NCBI RefSeq assembly: GCF_006384975.1
Contig: NZ_CP021645.1
Location: 5,174,001 to 5,238,000 of the forward strand
From: Pseudomonas oryzihabitans
Lineage (GTDB): Bacteria; Pseudomonadota; Gammaproteobacteria; Pseudomonadales; Pseudomonadaceae
Direction: 5' to 3'
DNA: 64,000 nt
Shown: positions 35,684 to 45,880 of the stretch, in pieces
Layout of the letters: every line of letters starts with the position of its first letter
Position numbering within the stretch: the stretch's first letter is position 1
The notes under the pieces: model-generated
What the model was told of the DNA's origin: nothing
Databases searched by the model: none
What the model saw: the letters and a program-made list of their open reading frames with translations, nothing else
Translations under genes and position numbers: made by a program

Positions 35684-36739
35684 ATGCCAGATATCCAGGC
35701 GCGTGGCCGCAGTTTCGCCCGACGGCTCTGGCTTCCCCGTGCCGTTGGTCTGCTCCTGAGTTTCGGTTGTATCTCCTCGGTCCAGATCACCCAGCAGGTG
35801 TCCGCCCTGCTGTGGCTATTGCTGCTGGCCAACGCTCTGCTGTGGTCGCCGGTGGCTTATTGGTGGGCGGTACGCGCCAAGAATTCCTATCGGGCGGAGC
35901 TGCGCAATCTGTTGCTGGACTGCGTGTCCGCCGGCTTCTGGACCGCCAGCATGGCGTTCAATGTATTGCCGAGCGTGGTGTTGCTGGCCATGACCAGCAT
36001 GAATACCCTGGGGGCCGGTGGCATGCGGCTGTGGCGCCGTGGGTTGCTGGCCCAGGCCGCCGGGATCCTGATCGGTGTGGTGCTGTTGCGCCACGGCTTC
36101 GCGCCGCAGACCTCTGGCTGGCAGGTCTACGCCTGCCTACCGATGATCGTCCTCTATCCCGCGGCCCTCGGGCTGGTCAGCTATCGCCTGGCGCAACAGC
36201 TCTCCCGGCGCAAGAAGGAACTGGAACTGCTCAATAAGCAGGACGGCATGACGGGGCTGCACAACCGCACGCACTGGGATCTGCTGTTGCAGCGCGAATT
36301 CGCCCGCTGCAAGCGCAGTGGCGCCAGCGCTAGCCTGGTGATGATCGACCTGGACAACTTCAAGCAGGTCAACGACCGCTTCGGGCATCAGGCCGGCGAT
36401 GAGATGCTGCGCCAGTTCTCCGCACTGCTGGCGCGCACCATCCGCACCAGTGATCTCGCGGGTCGTTTCGGGGGGGATGAGTTCGGTATCCTGTTGCCCG
36501 ATACCTCCCCCGCACAGGCGCTCGAGCTGGTGCGTCGCCTGCAGGAGCGCCTGCAGGCCATGCAATCGGGTGGGCCTAGCAGTGTCCGCGTAGGGCTCAG
36601 CTGTGGCATCGCCGGGTTCGACAGCGCCTACGATGACGTTGCCCATTGGCTGCAGGCGGCCGACTTCGCCCTGTACCGGGCGAAGGCGCAGGGTCGCGGT
36701 CGGGCGGAGGTGGCCGATCCCCAAGGAGTGCTGGCATGA
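35684..36739 (+). CDS. MASE2-GGDEF diguanylate cyclase
   Basis: The 351-aa membrane protein makes c-di-GMP from two GTP. The N-terminal ~180 residues are a MASE2 sensory domain with several membrane helices and the start RGRSFARRLWLPRAVG. The GGDEF domain has DGMTGLHNR, DLDNFKQVND and the intact active site RFGGDEFG. An RTSD five residues before GGDEF is the RxxD allosteric inhibitory site. ATG 35684 is chosen because MASE2 similarity begins there; 35642 is an alternative. The stop overlaps ybaK by 4 bp. Confidence 0.92.
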   Translation: MPDIQARGRSFARRLWLPRAVGLLLSFGCISSVQITQQVSALLWLLLLANALLWSPVAYWWAVRAKNSYRAELRNLLLDCVSAGFWTASMAFNVLPSVVLLAMTSMNTLGAGGMRLWRRGLLAQAAGILIGVVLLRHGFAPQTSGWQVYACLPMIVLYPAALGLVSYRLAQQLSRRKKELELLNKQDGMTGLHNRTHWDLLLQREFARCKRSGASASLVMIDLDNFKQVNDRFGHQAGDEMLRQFSALLARTIRTSDLAGRFGGDEFGILLPDTSPAQALELVRRLQERLQAMQSGGPSSVRVGLSCGIAGFDSAYDDVAHWLQAADFALYRAKAQGRGRAEVADPQGVLA

Positions 36740-37206
36740 CCCCCGCGATAGACTTACTCAAGAAGACCAAGGTGCCCCATGAGGTGCTGAGCTACCACCA
36801 CGATCCCAAGGCGGCCTCCTATGGCCTGGAGGCGGCGGAAAAGCTTGGCTTGGCCCCGGCAACGGTCTTCAAGACGCTGCTGGCGGCGAGCGAGAAGCAG
36901 GAGTTGCTGGTAGCCATCGTGCCGGTCGCCGGCACCCTGGATCTCAAGGCCTTGGCGCAGGCCGCCGGGGTGAAGAAGCTGGAGATGGCCAAGCCCGACC
37001 AGGCTCAGCGCAGCACCGGCTACTTGGTGGGCGGCATCAGCCCGCTGGGGCAGAAGAAGCGGCTGCGCACCTTCATCGACGACTCCGCGGCGGCGTTGCC
37101 GAGCATTCATGTCAGTGCCGGGCGCCGGGGGCTGGAAGTCGCCCTGGCACCGGCGGACCTCGCCCGTTTGCTGGATGCGCCCTTCGTACCGATCGGCAAG
37201 GCCTGA
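36736..37206 (+). CDS. ybaK: Cys-tRNA(Pro)/Cys-tRNA(Cys) deacylase YbaK/EbsC
   Basis: The 156-aa protein clears Cys-tRNA(Pro) formed by ProRS error. It begins MTPAIDLLKKTKVPHEVLSYHHDP, and GLAPATVFKTLLAA near residue 40-53 contains the conserved catalytic Lys. VGGISPLGQKKRLRTFID carries the GGISP motif. ATG overlaps the cyclase stop (ATGA), so its translation depends on an unrelated c-di-GMP enzyme, which is odd but seen in Pseudomonas. Confidence 0.95.
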   Translation: MTPAIDLLKKTKVPHEVLSYHHDPKAASYGLEAAEKLGLAPATVFKTLLAASEKQELLVAIVPVAGTLDLKALAQAAGVKKLEMAKPDQAQRSTGYLVGGISPLGQKKRLRTFIDDSAAALPSIHVSAGRRGLEVALAPADLARLLDAPFVPIGKA

Positions 37207-37222
37207 GCGCCTGTCTATCGGG

Positions 37223-37356
37223 TAGGGTGGAAAACCGCGTAGCGTTTTCCACGCGCGATCAGGCTGATGGTGGACAAGGCTGCGCCGTTGTCCACCCTAT
37301 GACGGGTTGGTTGCCGAATTTTAGTAGGGTGGAAAACCGCATGGCGTTTTCCACCC
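37223..37356. repeat. Three degenerate copies of a GGTGGAAAAC/GTTTTCCACC palindrome
   Basis: Copies lie at 37223-37252, 37267-37300 and 37325-37356. The first and third are near-identical (TAGGGTGGAAAACCGC...GCGTTTTCCAC). The middle one is a variant built on GGTGGACAA and TTGTCCACC. Each can fold as a hairpin. These are dispersed intergenic repeats of the kind found in Pseudomonas, here clustered at the junction of ybaK and the mtl operon and possibly acting as its terminator. Confidence 0.75.
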
Positions 37357-37366
37357 CCTCTATCCG

Positions 37367-38863
37367 CTAGGCGATCCCGTAGCTATCACGCAGTTGCTGC
37401 CGATAGCGCTGGTAGGCCGCCTCGTACTCGGCGACCCGCGCAGGATCCGGCTCGGCACGGCTGGCCGGGTCCAGGTGCACGCAGCGTTCGGTGAGGCTGT
37501 CCAGGGATTCCGGGCGATCCTGCTCCCGGCTCCAACACCAGGCCGCCTGCAGGGCGCCGCCCAGGGCCGCGGCTTCGCCGTGCACCGGGCAGACCACCGG
37601 GGTGTTCATCAGATCGGCGATCAGTTGGCGCCAGACCGGACTCTTGGCCCCACCGCCGATCAGCCTCAAGGTATCGCCCGGCATGCCCAGCTCGCGCAGC
37701 AGGTCGAAGCCGTATCTCAGGGCGAAGCTCACCCCCTCGACCACCGCCCGGCACAGATTGGCGCGGGTCAGGTTGGTGGCGGTCAGGCCATGCAGGCTGG
37801 CGGTGGCGGTGGGCAGCGCCGGTACCCGCTCACCATTGAGGAAGGGCAGCATCAGCACCCCTTCGGCGCCGACCGGCGACTCCGCCACCAGGCGGGTGAA
37901 TTCCGCCAGGTCCAGGCCGAGCAACTCGCGGATCTGGCCGCTGGCGTTGGTCAGGTTCATGGTGCAGATCAGCGGCAGCCAACCGCCAGTGGACGAGCAG
38001 AAGCCGGCCACGGCGGGGTGCTCGCTGATGCGCGGTTCGGCGGAATAGCCATAGAGAGTGCCCGAGGTACCCAGGCTCAGGGTGATCTGGCCGGCGCGGC
38101 TGTTGCCGGTGCCCAGGGCGCCCATCATGTTGTCGCCACCACCGCTGGAGACCAGCGCCTGGGGGTTGATACCCAGCTGGGCGGCGATCTCCGGGCGCAG
38201 GCGACCGACCGGCTGGTCGGCCTCGATCAACTCGGGCAGGGCGCGCTCCAGGCGCCCGCTGGGGTCGATATGGCGCAGCAGCTCCAGATCGTAGCGGCGG
38301 TTGCGCACGTCGAAATAGCCGGTGCCCGAGGCATCGCCGTATTCCGCCACGGCGCGGCCGGTCAGCCAGAAGTTGAGATAGTCGTGGGGCAGCAGGACGT
38401 GGGCGATGCGGGCGAACACCTCGGGGTGTTGCTCCTTGGTCCATAGCAGCTTGGAGACGGTATAGCCCGGCGCTATGGCCAGGCCCAGGCGGGCGAGGGA
38501 GCCCTCGATGCCACCCAAATAGTCCAGCAAACGCTGGTTCTCGGGCGTGGATTCGGTGTCGCACCAGAGCTTGGCCGGGCGCAGTACCTGGCCGCTCTCG
38601 TCGAGCAGTACCAGGCCGTGCTGCTGGCCGGAGACGCCGATGCCGAGGATGTCCTGGCCATCGCTGCCGGCCTGGGCTAGGGCGGTACGGGTGGCGCTCA
38701 CCAGGGCGGCGATCCAGTCCGCCGGCTCCTGTTCGCGCCGGCCGTTGGCGCCTTCGGTCAGCCGGTGGGGCGCACTGCCCTCACCGAGTACGCTACCGCG
38801 CTGCGCATCCAGAACCACCACCTTGGTGCCCTGGGTGCCGCAGTCTATCCCGAGAAATCTCAT
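37367..38863 (-). CDS. xylB: Xylulokinase of the polyol operon
   Basis: The 498-aa FGGY kinase phosphorylates D-xylulose, formed when the dehydrogenase next door oxidises arabitol. FLGIDCGTQGTK at the start is the ATP phosphate-1 motif, VSGQQHGLVLLD holds the family substrate segment, and the C-terminal LIGGGAKSPVW binds ATP. It is mtlY in the P. fluorescens operon nomenclature. The start has AGGAG upstream; earlier codons in the open frame show no similarity. It is the last gene of the mtl operon, 70 bp after mtlD, with no fructokinase gene (mtlZ) following. Confidence 0.94.
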   Translation of the reverse strand: MRFLGIDCGTQGTKVVVLDAQRGSVLGEGSAPHRLTEGANGRREQEPADWIAALVSATRTALAQAGSDGQDILGIGVSGQQHGLVLLDESGQVLRPAKLWCDTESTPENQRLLDYLGGIEGSLARLGLAIAPGYTVSKLLWTKEQHPEVFARIAHVLLPHDYLNFWLTGRAVAEYGDASGTGYFDVRNRRYDLELLRHIDPSGRLERALPELIEADQPVGRLRPEIAAQLGINPQALVSSGGGDNMMGALGTGNSRAGQITLSLGTSGTLYGYSAEPRISEHPAVAGFCSSTGGWLPLICTMNLTNASGQIRELLGLDLAEFTRLVAESPVGAEGVLMLPFLNGERVPALPTATASLHGLTATNLTRANLCRAVVEGVSFALRYGFDLLRELGMPGDTLRLIGGGAKSPVWRQLIADLMNTPVVCPVHGEAAALGGALQAAWCWSREQDRPESLDSLTERCVHLDPASRAEPDPARVAEYEAAYQRYRQQLRDSYGIA

Positions 38864-38933
38864 GCCTGGCCGCTCCTTATTGTTGTTGGGCTTGGCGGAA
38901 AAGTTGCTGATGCCGGCCGTTTTCGGCCGCAGC

Positions 38934-40409
38934 CTAGTCGCCGAGCAGGGTCTGCAAGGTGGCGCTGACCCCATGGGTACGCAAGTTGTACAGCTGTCTT
39001 TCGAAGGCGGCAACGAAGGCAGCGGATTTCGGGATGTGCTTGCCGAAGATTTCCTCGGCGCCGAGCAGGCGTTCGGTCAGGTGCTTGGGATCCTGTACCA
39101 GTTCCTCGCAATAGTTGGCGCGCGGATCGGGAATGCGATAGGTCGCCCCGGTCTCGTCCACGCCCCGCAGATAGACCGCCCAGGCGGCCACCACCAAGGC
39201 AGCGCGATCCAGGTCCTTGCCGTCCTCGATCAGACGGTTGATGGTCGGCACGGTGAACTTGGGAAACTTCGACGAACCGTCGGAGCAGACCCGCTCCAGC
39301 TGGTCGGCGATGGCGCGGTTGGAGAAGCGCTCGATCAGGGTGTCCTTGTAGTCGCCGAGGTCGATGCCGGGCACCGGCGCCAGCTGGGGCGTGACGTCTT
39401 CGTCCATGTAGGTGCGGATGTAGCGCACGAACAGCGGATCGGCCATGGTCTCGTGGACGAATCTATAGCCCTTGAGGAAGCCCAGGTAGGTGAGGGCTAG
39501 GTGGCTGCCGTTGAGCAGCTTGATCTTCATCTCCTCGTAGGGGGTGACGTCATCGGTGAATTGCACGCCGACCTCCTCCCAGGCCGGGCGGCCGGCGACG
39601 AACTTGTCTTCCAGCACCCATTGCAGGAAGGGCTCGCAGACCACCGGCCAGGCATCCTCGACGCCATGTTCCGCCAGCAGCGCCGCGCGATGGGCCGTGC
39701 TGGTCATGGGGGTGATGCGGTCGACCATGGCGTTGGGGAAGCTGACCTGCTCGGCGATCCAGCCATGCAGTTCTTCGTCCACCAGGGCGGCATAGGCCAG
39801 CAGGGCCTTGCGGGTGACCTGGCCATTGTGCGGAAGGTTGTCGCAAGACATCACGGTGAAGGGGCCGGTGCCCGCGGCACGGCGCTTGGCCAGGGCCGCC
39901 AGCAGGAAGCCGAAGACGCTGCGTGGATCGCCGGGATGCTGGAGGTCGTGCTGGATCAGCGGCAGCTTGAAGTTGAACTCGCCGGTGCTGTCGTCCATGC
40001 AGTAACCGCCCTCGGTGATGGTGAGGGAGACGATGCGGGTGCTGGGATGGGCCAGCTTGTCGATCAGGGTCTGGGTGCCGTCCTCGGCCAGCAGCATGCC
40101 GCTGATGGCGCCCACCACCCGCACCTCGGTGTCCGGCTCGTCGGCCAGCACCACCTGGGTGTAGAGATAGTCCTGGCCAGCCAGGGCATCGCGCATGGCG
40201 CGGTCTTCGGCGCGCAAGCCGACGCCGCAGATGCTCCAGTCCAGGTCACGGCCCTGGTTGAGCAGGGCCTCGGTGTAGATGGCCTGGTGCGCGCGGTGGA
40301 AGCCGCCGACGCCGATATGGACGATGCCCTGGCGCAGCTCGCAGGCGGCGTAGCTGGGCTTGGCGATGTAGTCGGGGAACTGGTCGAGATTCTGGCGATT
40401 GAGTTTCAT
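38934..40409 (-). CDS. mtlD: Mannitol 2-dehydrogenase (long-chain polyol dehydrogenase)
   Basis: The 491-aa NAD-dependent enzyme oxidises D-mannitol to D-fructose, and usually also D-arabitol and D-sorbitol. The N-terminal Rossmann motif is HIGVGGFHRAHQAIY. The catalytic Lys and binding Asn/His are in KIKLLNGSHLALTYLG near residues 293-308, the diagnostic motif of the family. SLTITEGGY and MSCDNLPHNG are also conserved. It lies between the ABC importer genes and xylulokinase, so imported polyols are oxidised directly in the cytoplasm. Confidence 0.95.
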   Translation of the reverse strand: MKLNRQNLDQFPDYIAKPSYAACELRQGIVHIGVGGFHRAHQAIYTEALLNQGRDLDWSICGVGLRAEDRAMRDALAGQDYLYTQVVLADEPDTEVRVVGAISGMLLAEDGTQTLIDKLAHPSTRIVSLTITEGGYCMDDSTGEFNFKLPLIQHDLQHPGDPRSVFGFLLAALAKRRAAGTGPFTVMSCDNLPHNGQVTRKALLAYAALVDEELHGWIAEQVSFPNAMVDRITPMTSTAHRAALLAEHGVEDAWPVVCEPFLQWVLEDKFVAGRPAWEEVGVQFTDDVTPYEEMKIKLLNGSHLALTYLGFLKGYRFVHETMADPLFVRYIRTYMDEDVTPQLAPVPGIDLGDYKDTLIERFSNRAIADQLERVCSDGSSKFPKFTVPTINRLIEDGKDLDRAALVVAAWAVYLRGVDETGATYRIPDPRANYCEELVQDPKHLTERLLGAEEIFGKHIPKSAAFVAAFERQLYNLRTHGVSATLQTLLGD

Positions 40410-40492
40410 GACGACGATCCTGGAAGGCGGCGTCCCTGCCGCCGAGGACGGGCAGGGACGAAAAAGAGAGATGAAGGGCGGGTGGCCTGGGT

Positions 40493-41590
40493 TCAGGCGG
40501 CCTGCCGCAGCAGTGGTGCCACGGCGCGGCCCTGCTCATCGAACAGGTGGCAGAACTCCACATCCAGCGCCAGGCGCTGGCGTTCGCCATAGGCCACGGC
40601 GCAGTCGCCGGGCACCCGCACGGTCAGGGCTTCCTCGGCCTCGGTGACCATGTGGCAATAGGTGTCGCTGCCCAGGCGCTCGGCCACGTCGGTGATCACC
40701 GGTAGCTGGCCATCGGCGGCCAGGCGCAGGTGTTCCGGGCGGATACCCAGGGTCACGGGGCTGCCGACCGCCAGGCCATCGCCGCGGCGCGGCAGGCGCA
40801 GGCGCGGACCGGCGTCCAGCGCCACCTCGACGCCCTGGGCGTCGGTGGCCACCACCTTGCCCTTGAGGAAGGCCATCTTCGGCGTGCCGAGAAAGCCGGC
40901 GACGAAGAGGTTGGCCGGATGGTGATAGAGCTCCAGCGGCGAGCCGACCTGCTCGATGCGGCCGCCGTTGAGCACCACTACCTTGGTGGCCAGGGTCATG
41001 GCTTCCACCTGGTCGTGGGTGACGTAGATCATGGTCGCCTGCAGCTCCTGATGCAGCCGCGCCAGCTCCAGGCGCATCTGCACCCGCAGGGCGGCGTCCA
41101 GGTTGGACAGGGGTTCGTCGAACAGGAAGATCTTCGGTTGGCGCACGATGGCGCGGCCGATGGCCACCCGCTGGCGCTGGCCGCCGGAGAGCTGGCGCGG
41201 CTTGCGTTCCAGCAGCGGCGTCAATTCCAGGATGCGTGCGGCATCGCTGACCTTACGCTCCACCTCCTGCTTGTCGACCTTGGCCAGGTCCAGGGCGAAG
41301 GACAGATTCTTGCGCACGCTCATGTGCGGATAGAGGGCGTAGGTCTGGAACACCATGGCCAGGTCGCGCTTGGCCGGCGAGACCTCGGTGATGTCGCGGC
41401 CGTCCAGCTCCAGGGTGCCACTGGTGACCTCTTCGAGGCCGGCGATGAGCCGCAGCAGGGTGGACTTGCCGCAGCCCGAGGGGCCGACGAAGACCACGAA
41501 TTCGCGGTCGTTGATGTCCAGGTCGACGCCCTTGATGATCTCGATGGAATCGAAGCCTTTGCGCAGGCTGCGGATTTTCAGATTGGCCAT
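40493..41590 (-). CDS. mtlK: Polyol ABC transporter ATP-binding protein
   Basis: The 365-aa ATPase of the MalK/UgpC type energises polyol uptake. Walker A is GPSGCGKST (about 36-44), the signature [14 protein letters not shown] (about 134-147) and Walker [16 protein letters not shown]-terminal OB-fold regulatory domain occupies about 240-360. It follows mtlG by 15 bp. The MalK-type tail suggests possible inducer-exclusion or regulator contacts, but none is visible here. Confidence 0.95.
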   Translation of the reverse strand: MANLKIRSLRKGFDSIEIIKGVDLDINDREFVVFVGPSGCGKSTLLRLIAGLEEVTSGTLELDGRDITEVSPAKRDLAMVFQTYALYPHMSVRKNLSFALDLAKVDKQEVERKVSDAARILELTPLLERKPRQLSGGQRQRVAIGRAIVRQPKIFLFDEPLSNLDAALRVQMRLELARLHQELQATMIYVTHDQVEAMTLATKVVVLNGGRIEQVGSPLELYHHPANLFVAGFLGTPKMAFLKGKVVATDAQGVEVALDAGPRLRLPRRGDGLAVGSPVTLGIRPEHLRLAADGQLPVITDVAERLGSDTYCHMVTEAEEALTVRVPGDCAVAYGERQRLALDVEFCHLFDEQGRAVAPLLRQAA

Positions 41591-41605
41591 AGGGGAATCC
41601 TCTTG

Positions 41606-42439
41606 TTATTTGACGGCGCCGAAGGACAGACCGCGCACCAGCTGCTTCTGGCTGATCCAGCCGAAGATCAGGATGGGCGCGCAGGCCAGGGTCGAGACGG
41701 CCGAGAGCTTGGCCCAGAACAACCCCTGGGGGCTTGAGTAGGAGGCGATCAGGGCGGTGAGCGGGGCGGCGTTGGAGGAGGTCAGGTTCAACGACCAGAA
41801 GGCCTCGTTCCAGCACAGGATCAGCGACAGCAGCACGGTGGAGGCGATGCCGCCCTTGCTGATCGGCAGCAGCACCCGGACGATTTCCTGGAAGGTGGTG
41901 GCACCATCCAGGCGCGCGGCCTCGAGGATGTCCTTGGGGATGTCCTTGAAGTAGGTGTAGATCATCCAGACCACGATGGGCAGGTTGATCAGGGTGTAGA
42001 TGACGATCAACAGCAGCTTGCTGTCCAGCACCTCGAGCTGCTTGGCCAGCAGGTAGATGGGCACCAGTACGCCCACCGCCGGCAGCATCTTGGTGGAGAG
42101 CATCCACAGCAGCAGGCGCTGGGTGTGGCGGGTCTCGTGGAAGGCCATGGAGTAGGCCGCCGGCAAGGCCAGCAAAAGGCTGAAGAGGGTGGCGCCAAAG
42201 GAGATCACCACCGAGTTCAGGGCGAAGTGGAAGTAGTCGCTGCGCGCCTGGATGGTCAGGTAATTCTCCAGCGTGGGCATGAAGAAGAACTGCGGCGGGG
42301 TGGCGAAGGCGTCGATCTCGGTCTTGAAGCTGGTCAGCACCATCCAGAAGATCGGGAAGAACAGCAGCAGTGCCACCAGCCAGGCGAGCAGGCCCAGCAG
42401 CAGGCTCTGCAGGCGCCGGGATTGCTTGAGCGTCAGCAT
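41606..42439 (-). CDS. mtlG: Polyol ABC transporter permease MtlG
   Basis: The 277-aa inner-membrane protein has six predicted membrane helices. It belongs to the MalG-type carbohydrate permeases. The EAA loop that docks onto the ATPase reads EAARLDGATTFQEIVRVLLP near residue 173. It is 10 bp downstream of mtlF and 15 bp upstream of mtlK. Along with MtlF it forms the transmembrane pore. Confidence 0.94.
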   Translation of the reverse strand: MLTLKQSRRLQSLLLGLLAWLVALLLFFPIFWMVLTSFKTEIDAFATPPQFFFMPTLENYLTIQARSDYFHFALNSVVISFGATLFSLLLALPAAYSMAFHETRHTQRLLLWMLSTKMLPAVGVLVPIYLLAKQLEVLDSKLLLIVIYTLINLPIVVWMIYTYFKDIPKDILEAARLDGATTFQEIVRVLLPISKGGIASTVLLSLILCWNEAFWSLNLTSSNAAPLTALIASYSSPQGLFWAKLSAVSTLACAPILIFGWISQKQLVRGLSFGAVK

Positions 42440-42449
42440 GTCGGGGTCC

Positions 42450-43385
42450 TCACTGTTGGGTCAGGTTCTTGCCGAGCATCCGTACCAGGATGATGGCGGC
42501 GATGTTGGCGATGAGCACGGCGATCAGGCCGCCGGCGGAGGCCAGGCCCACATCGAATTGCAGCAACGCCTGGTTGTAGATCAGGTACGCCAGGTTGGTG
42601 GAAGCGAAGCCCGGCCCGCCGCTGGTGGTGGTGTAGATCTCGGCGAACACCGAGAGCAGGAAGATGGTTTCGATCATCACTACCACGGCGATGGGCCGGG
42701 CCAGGTGTGGCAGGGTCAGGTGCCAGAAGATCGCCAGGGGGCCGGCGCCGTCGAGGCGAGCGGCTTCCTTCTGCTCCTGGTCCAGCGACTGCATGGCGGT
42801 CATCAGGATGAGGATGGCGAAGGGCAGCCACTGCCAGGAGACGATCAGGATGATCGACAGCAATGGATGGGCAGCCAACCAGTCCACCGGGGTGGCGCCG
42901 AACACTTTCCAGACCGCGGCGAGGATGCCGGAGACCGGGTGGAAGATCAGGTTCTTCCAGATCAGCGCGCTGACCGTGGGCATGATGAAGAAGGGCGAGA
43001 TCAAGAGCACCCGGACGATGCCGCGGCCGAAGAATTCGCTGGCCTCCAGCAGCGCCGAGATCAGCACGCCGAAGACCACGCTGATCGCCAGTACGCTGCC
43101 CACCAGCAGCAGGGTGTTGGTCATGCCGGGCCAGAAGCCGGCATCGGTGACGAAGTATTCGAAGTTCTCCAGGCCGACGAAGCCGTGCTCGCCGGGGTAG
43201 AGCAGGTTGTAGCGAATCAGCGAGAACCAGATGGTCATGCCCAGCGGTACCAGCATCCACACCAGCAGTAGGGCGACGGAGGGGCTGATCAGGAACCAGC
43301 CCGGACCGCCGCGACGGCGGCGGGTGCGGCGCACGGGAGCGGCGGTGGTATCGACGGCGGGCGTCTTGAGGGTGGAAGTCTGCAT
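42450..43385 (-). CDS. mtlF: Polyol ABC transporter permease MtlF
   Basis: The 311-aa MalF-type permease starts MQTSTLKTPAVDTTAA after GGAG; an arginine-rich stretch (RRTRRRRGG) sits just before the first membrane helix, keeping the N-terminus cytoplasmic. Six helices follow, and the EAA loop reads EAARLDGAGPLAIFWHLTLP near residue 210. The ATG at 43400 adds five residues and lacks a good ribosome site. A 120-bp hairpin-rich gap separates it from mtlE. Confidence 0.93.
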   Translation of the reverse strand: MQTSTLKTPAVDTTAAPVRRTRRRRGGPGWFLISPSVALLLVWMLVPLGMTIWFSLIRYNLLYPGEHGFVGLENFEYFVTDAGFWPGMTNTLLLVGSVLAISVVFGVLISALLEASEFFGRGIVRVLLISPFFIMPTVSALIWKNLIFHPVSGILAAVWKVFGATPVDWLAAHPLLSIILIVSWQWLPFAILILMTAMQSLDQEQKEAARLDGAGPLAIFWHLTLPHLARPIAVVVMIETIFLLSVFAEIYTTTSGGPGFASTNLAYLIYNQALLQFDVGLASAGGLIAVLIANIAAIILVRMLGKNLTQQ

Positions 43386-43424
43386 GGCGATACTCCGCAA
43401 GGCAGGGGGCCGTGACGGGTCGCC

Positions 43425-43495
43425 GACGTCTCGCGACGTCAGCGATGTAGGGGCGGTTAAACCGCTAGGCCGGGGTCCGCATGGCGCGAACCCCG
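43425..43495 (-). promoter_or_regulatory. Cluster of three hairpins between mtlE and mtlF
   Basis: Three inverted repeats follow each other: GACGTC/GACGTC at 43425-43440, GCGGTTAAACCGC at 43453-43465, and CGGGGT/ACCCCG at 43471-43495. They begin 11 bp after the mtlE stop. Such structures between a binding-protein gene and permease genes typically stabilise the upstream mRNA or cause partial termination, giving more binding protein than permease. Confidence 0.65.
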
Positions 43496-43505
43496 CTATC
43501 CCGCA

Positions 43506-44831
<1,326 letters not shown>

Positions 44832-44964
44832 CGTGCACTCCGCGTCCTGTGCAATAGCAACGGACGCCTTTCTTGTTGTTGTAACCCACCACGCGACCAG
44901 TCATTCCGGCCTTTGCAGCGGAAGCCATGCATCGATTACAGCCCGTTGGCGGTTGGGAAACAAA

Positions 44965-45007
44965 TGCTCGAAGACACAAAAAGCTATACTTTTTTGCACT
45001 TCGAGCA
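44965..45007. promoter_or_regulatory. 43-bp dyad upstream of mtlE
   Basis: Outer arms TGCTCGAAG and CTTCGAGCA are perfect 9-bp inverses; inside them AAAAAG and CTTTTT form a second inverted pair around CTATA. It lies 134-176 bp upstream of mtlE and 7 bp after the stop of the minus-strand lipoprotein gene. It could be the regulator site of the mtl operon or a terminator of the lipoprotein gene. Confidence 0.5.
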
Positions 45008-45013
45008 AGACGC

Positions 45014-45331
45014 TCAGAGACTTTCCGCGCGCACCTTGGTGATGCCGTCTTCGCGGTAGAGCTGCAAGGTGCCCGGCGTGGATTCGATCACTCGCTCGTT
45101 TTCGATGAGGAAGGAATAGGTCGCCACCGGGCTGCCCGAAGCCCGCAGATTGCGGTACTCGTAGACCACCAGAGAATCCAGCTGCGAGATATGTTGCGGG
45201 GTGCCGAAACTTTGTTTCACCTGCTCCTGCGTGTGGCCACCGAATTGCGACGGGTCGGCCGGGGGCGTGGAGGGGGGCGAACTGCAACCCGACAGGCCGA
45301 CGAGCAGGAGAACAAAGGATAGGCGTTTCAT
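45014..45331 (-). CDS. Small lipoprotein of unknown function
   Basis: The 105-aa protein has a lipoprotein signal, MKRLSFVLLLVGLSGC, with the lipobox LSGC giving Cys16. The mature part has a Pro-rich linker (SSPPSTPPADPS) and a compact domain beginning GGHTQEQVKQSFGTPQHISQL. That segment is reminiscent of the BamE/SmpA fold, where a GTP motif starts a beta-rich unit, but this is a weak comparison. Residue after Cys is Ser, suggesting outer-membrane sorting. No partner gene is evident. Confidence 0.82.
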   Translation of the reverse strand: MKRLSFVLLLVGLSGCSSPPSTPPADPSQFGGHTQEQVKQSFGTPQHISQLDSLVVYEYRNLRASGSPVATYSFLIENERVIESTPGTLQLYREDGITKVRAESL

Positions 45332-45473
45332 GGTGGCTCCGCGGGAACGTCAAATAGACAGTCAAATGAGCTGTCGTACAGAAGCAGACGGACCCGTAAA
45401 ACCCTGAATCATTCCCAGGCTGCGGCGAAAAAGCGCCTGAGTAGCCAGTCGTTCGTCGGTAACCTTGTCACCC

Positions 45474-45719
45474 TTAGAAGACCCAGCGCTGCTTCGACAT
45501 CAGCGGCCGTTTTTCGTCGTGCCAGTAGTCGCTGCCGGTGGCATGTCGATCGCCATTGCTGCGAGTCTTGCTCGCTGAAATCAGCGTGCCGGCAGTGACC
45601 GAGGTGACAGATAACGTCAGATCGGCGAGTTTGAGCGGGGGGACTTGCGGCAGGGTGGCTGCCTGGATATTACAGGCGGCAAGGGTTGCCAGAGCACTGG
45701 CCAGAAGACGAATTCCCAT
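45474..45719 (-). CDS. Small putative secreted protein (81 aa), hypothetical
   Basis: The product begins MGIRLLASALATLAACNIQAATLPQVPPLK: a plausible signal peptide cleaved after IQA. The 60-residue mature part has LTLSVTSVTAGTLISASKTRSNGDRHATGSDYWHD and a charged tail. I do not recognise a family. GGGAG lies about 9 nt upstream of the ATG. It is isolated, with no operon partner, so coding is likely but not certain. Confidence 0.55.
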   Translation of the reverse strand: MGIRLLASALATLAACNIQAATLPQVPPLKLADLTLSVTSVTAGTLISASKTRSNGDRHATGSDYWHDEKRPLMSKQRWVF

Positions 45720-45880
45720 TCCTTGGGTCTCCCACTAGATCCGAGCCATGACTGTACCACCCGGTATGCCCGGGAGTTCCGATGTTAGAATTTGTAAGCT
45801 TTTCTCTGTGAGCTGGTTCCGACTGGAAAGTGCCAGGGCATCACACCCTGACCAATCCAGCCGGTCGGAGGTCTGGCGCT

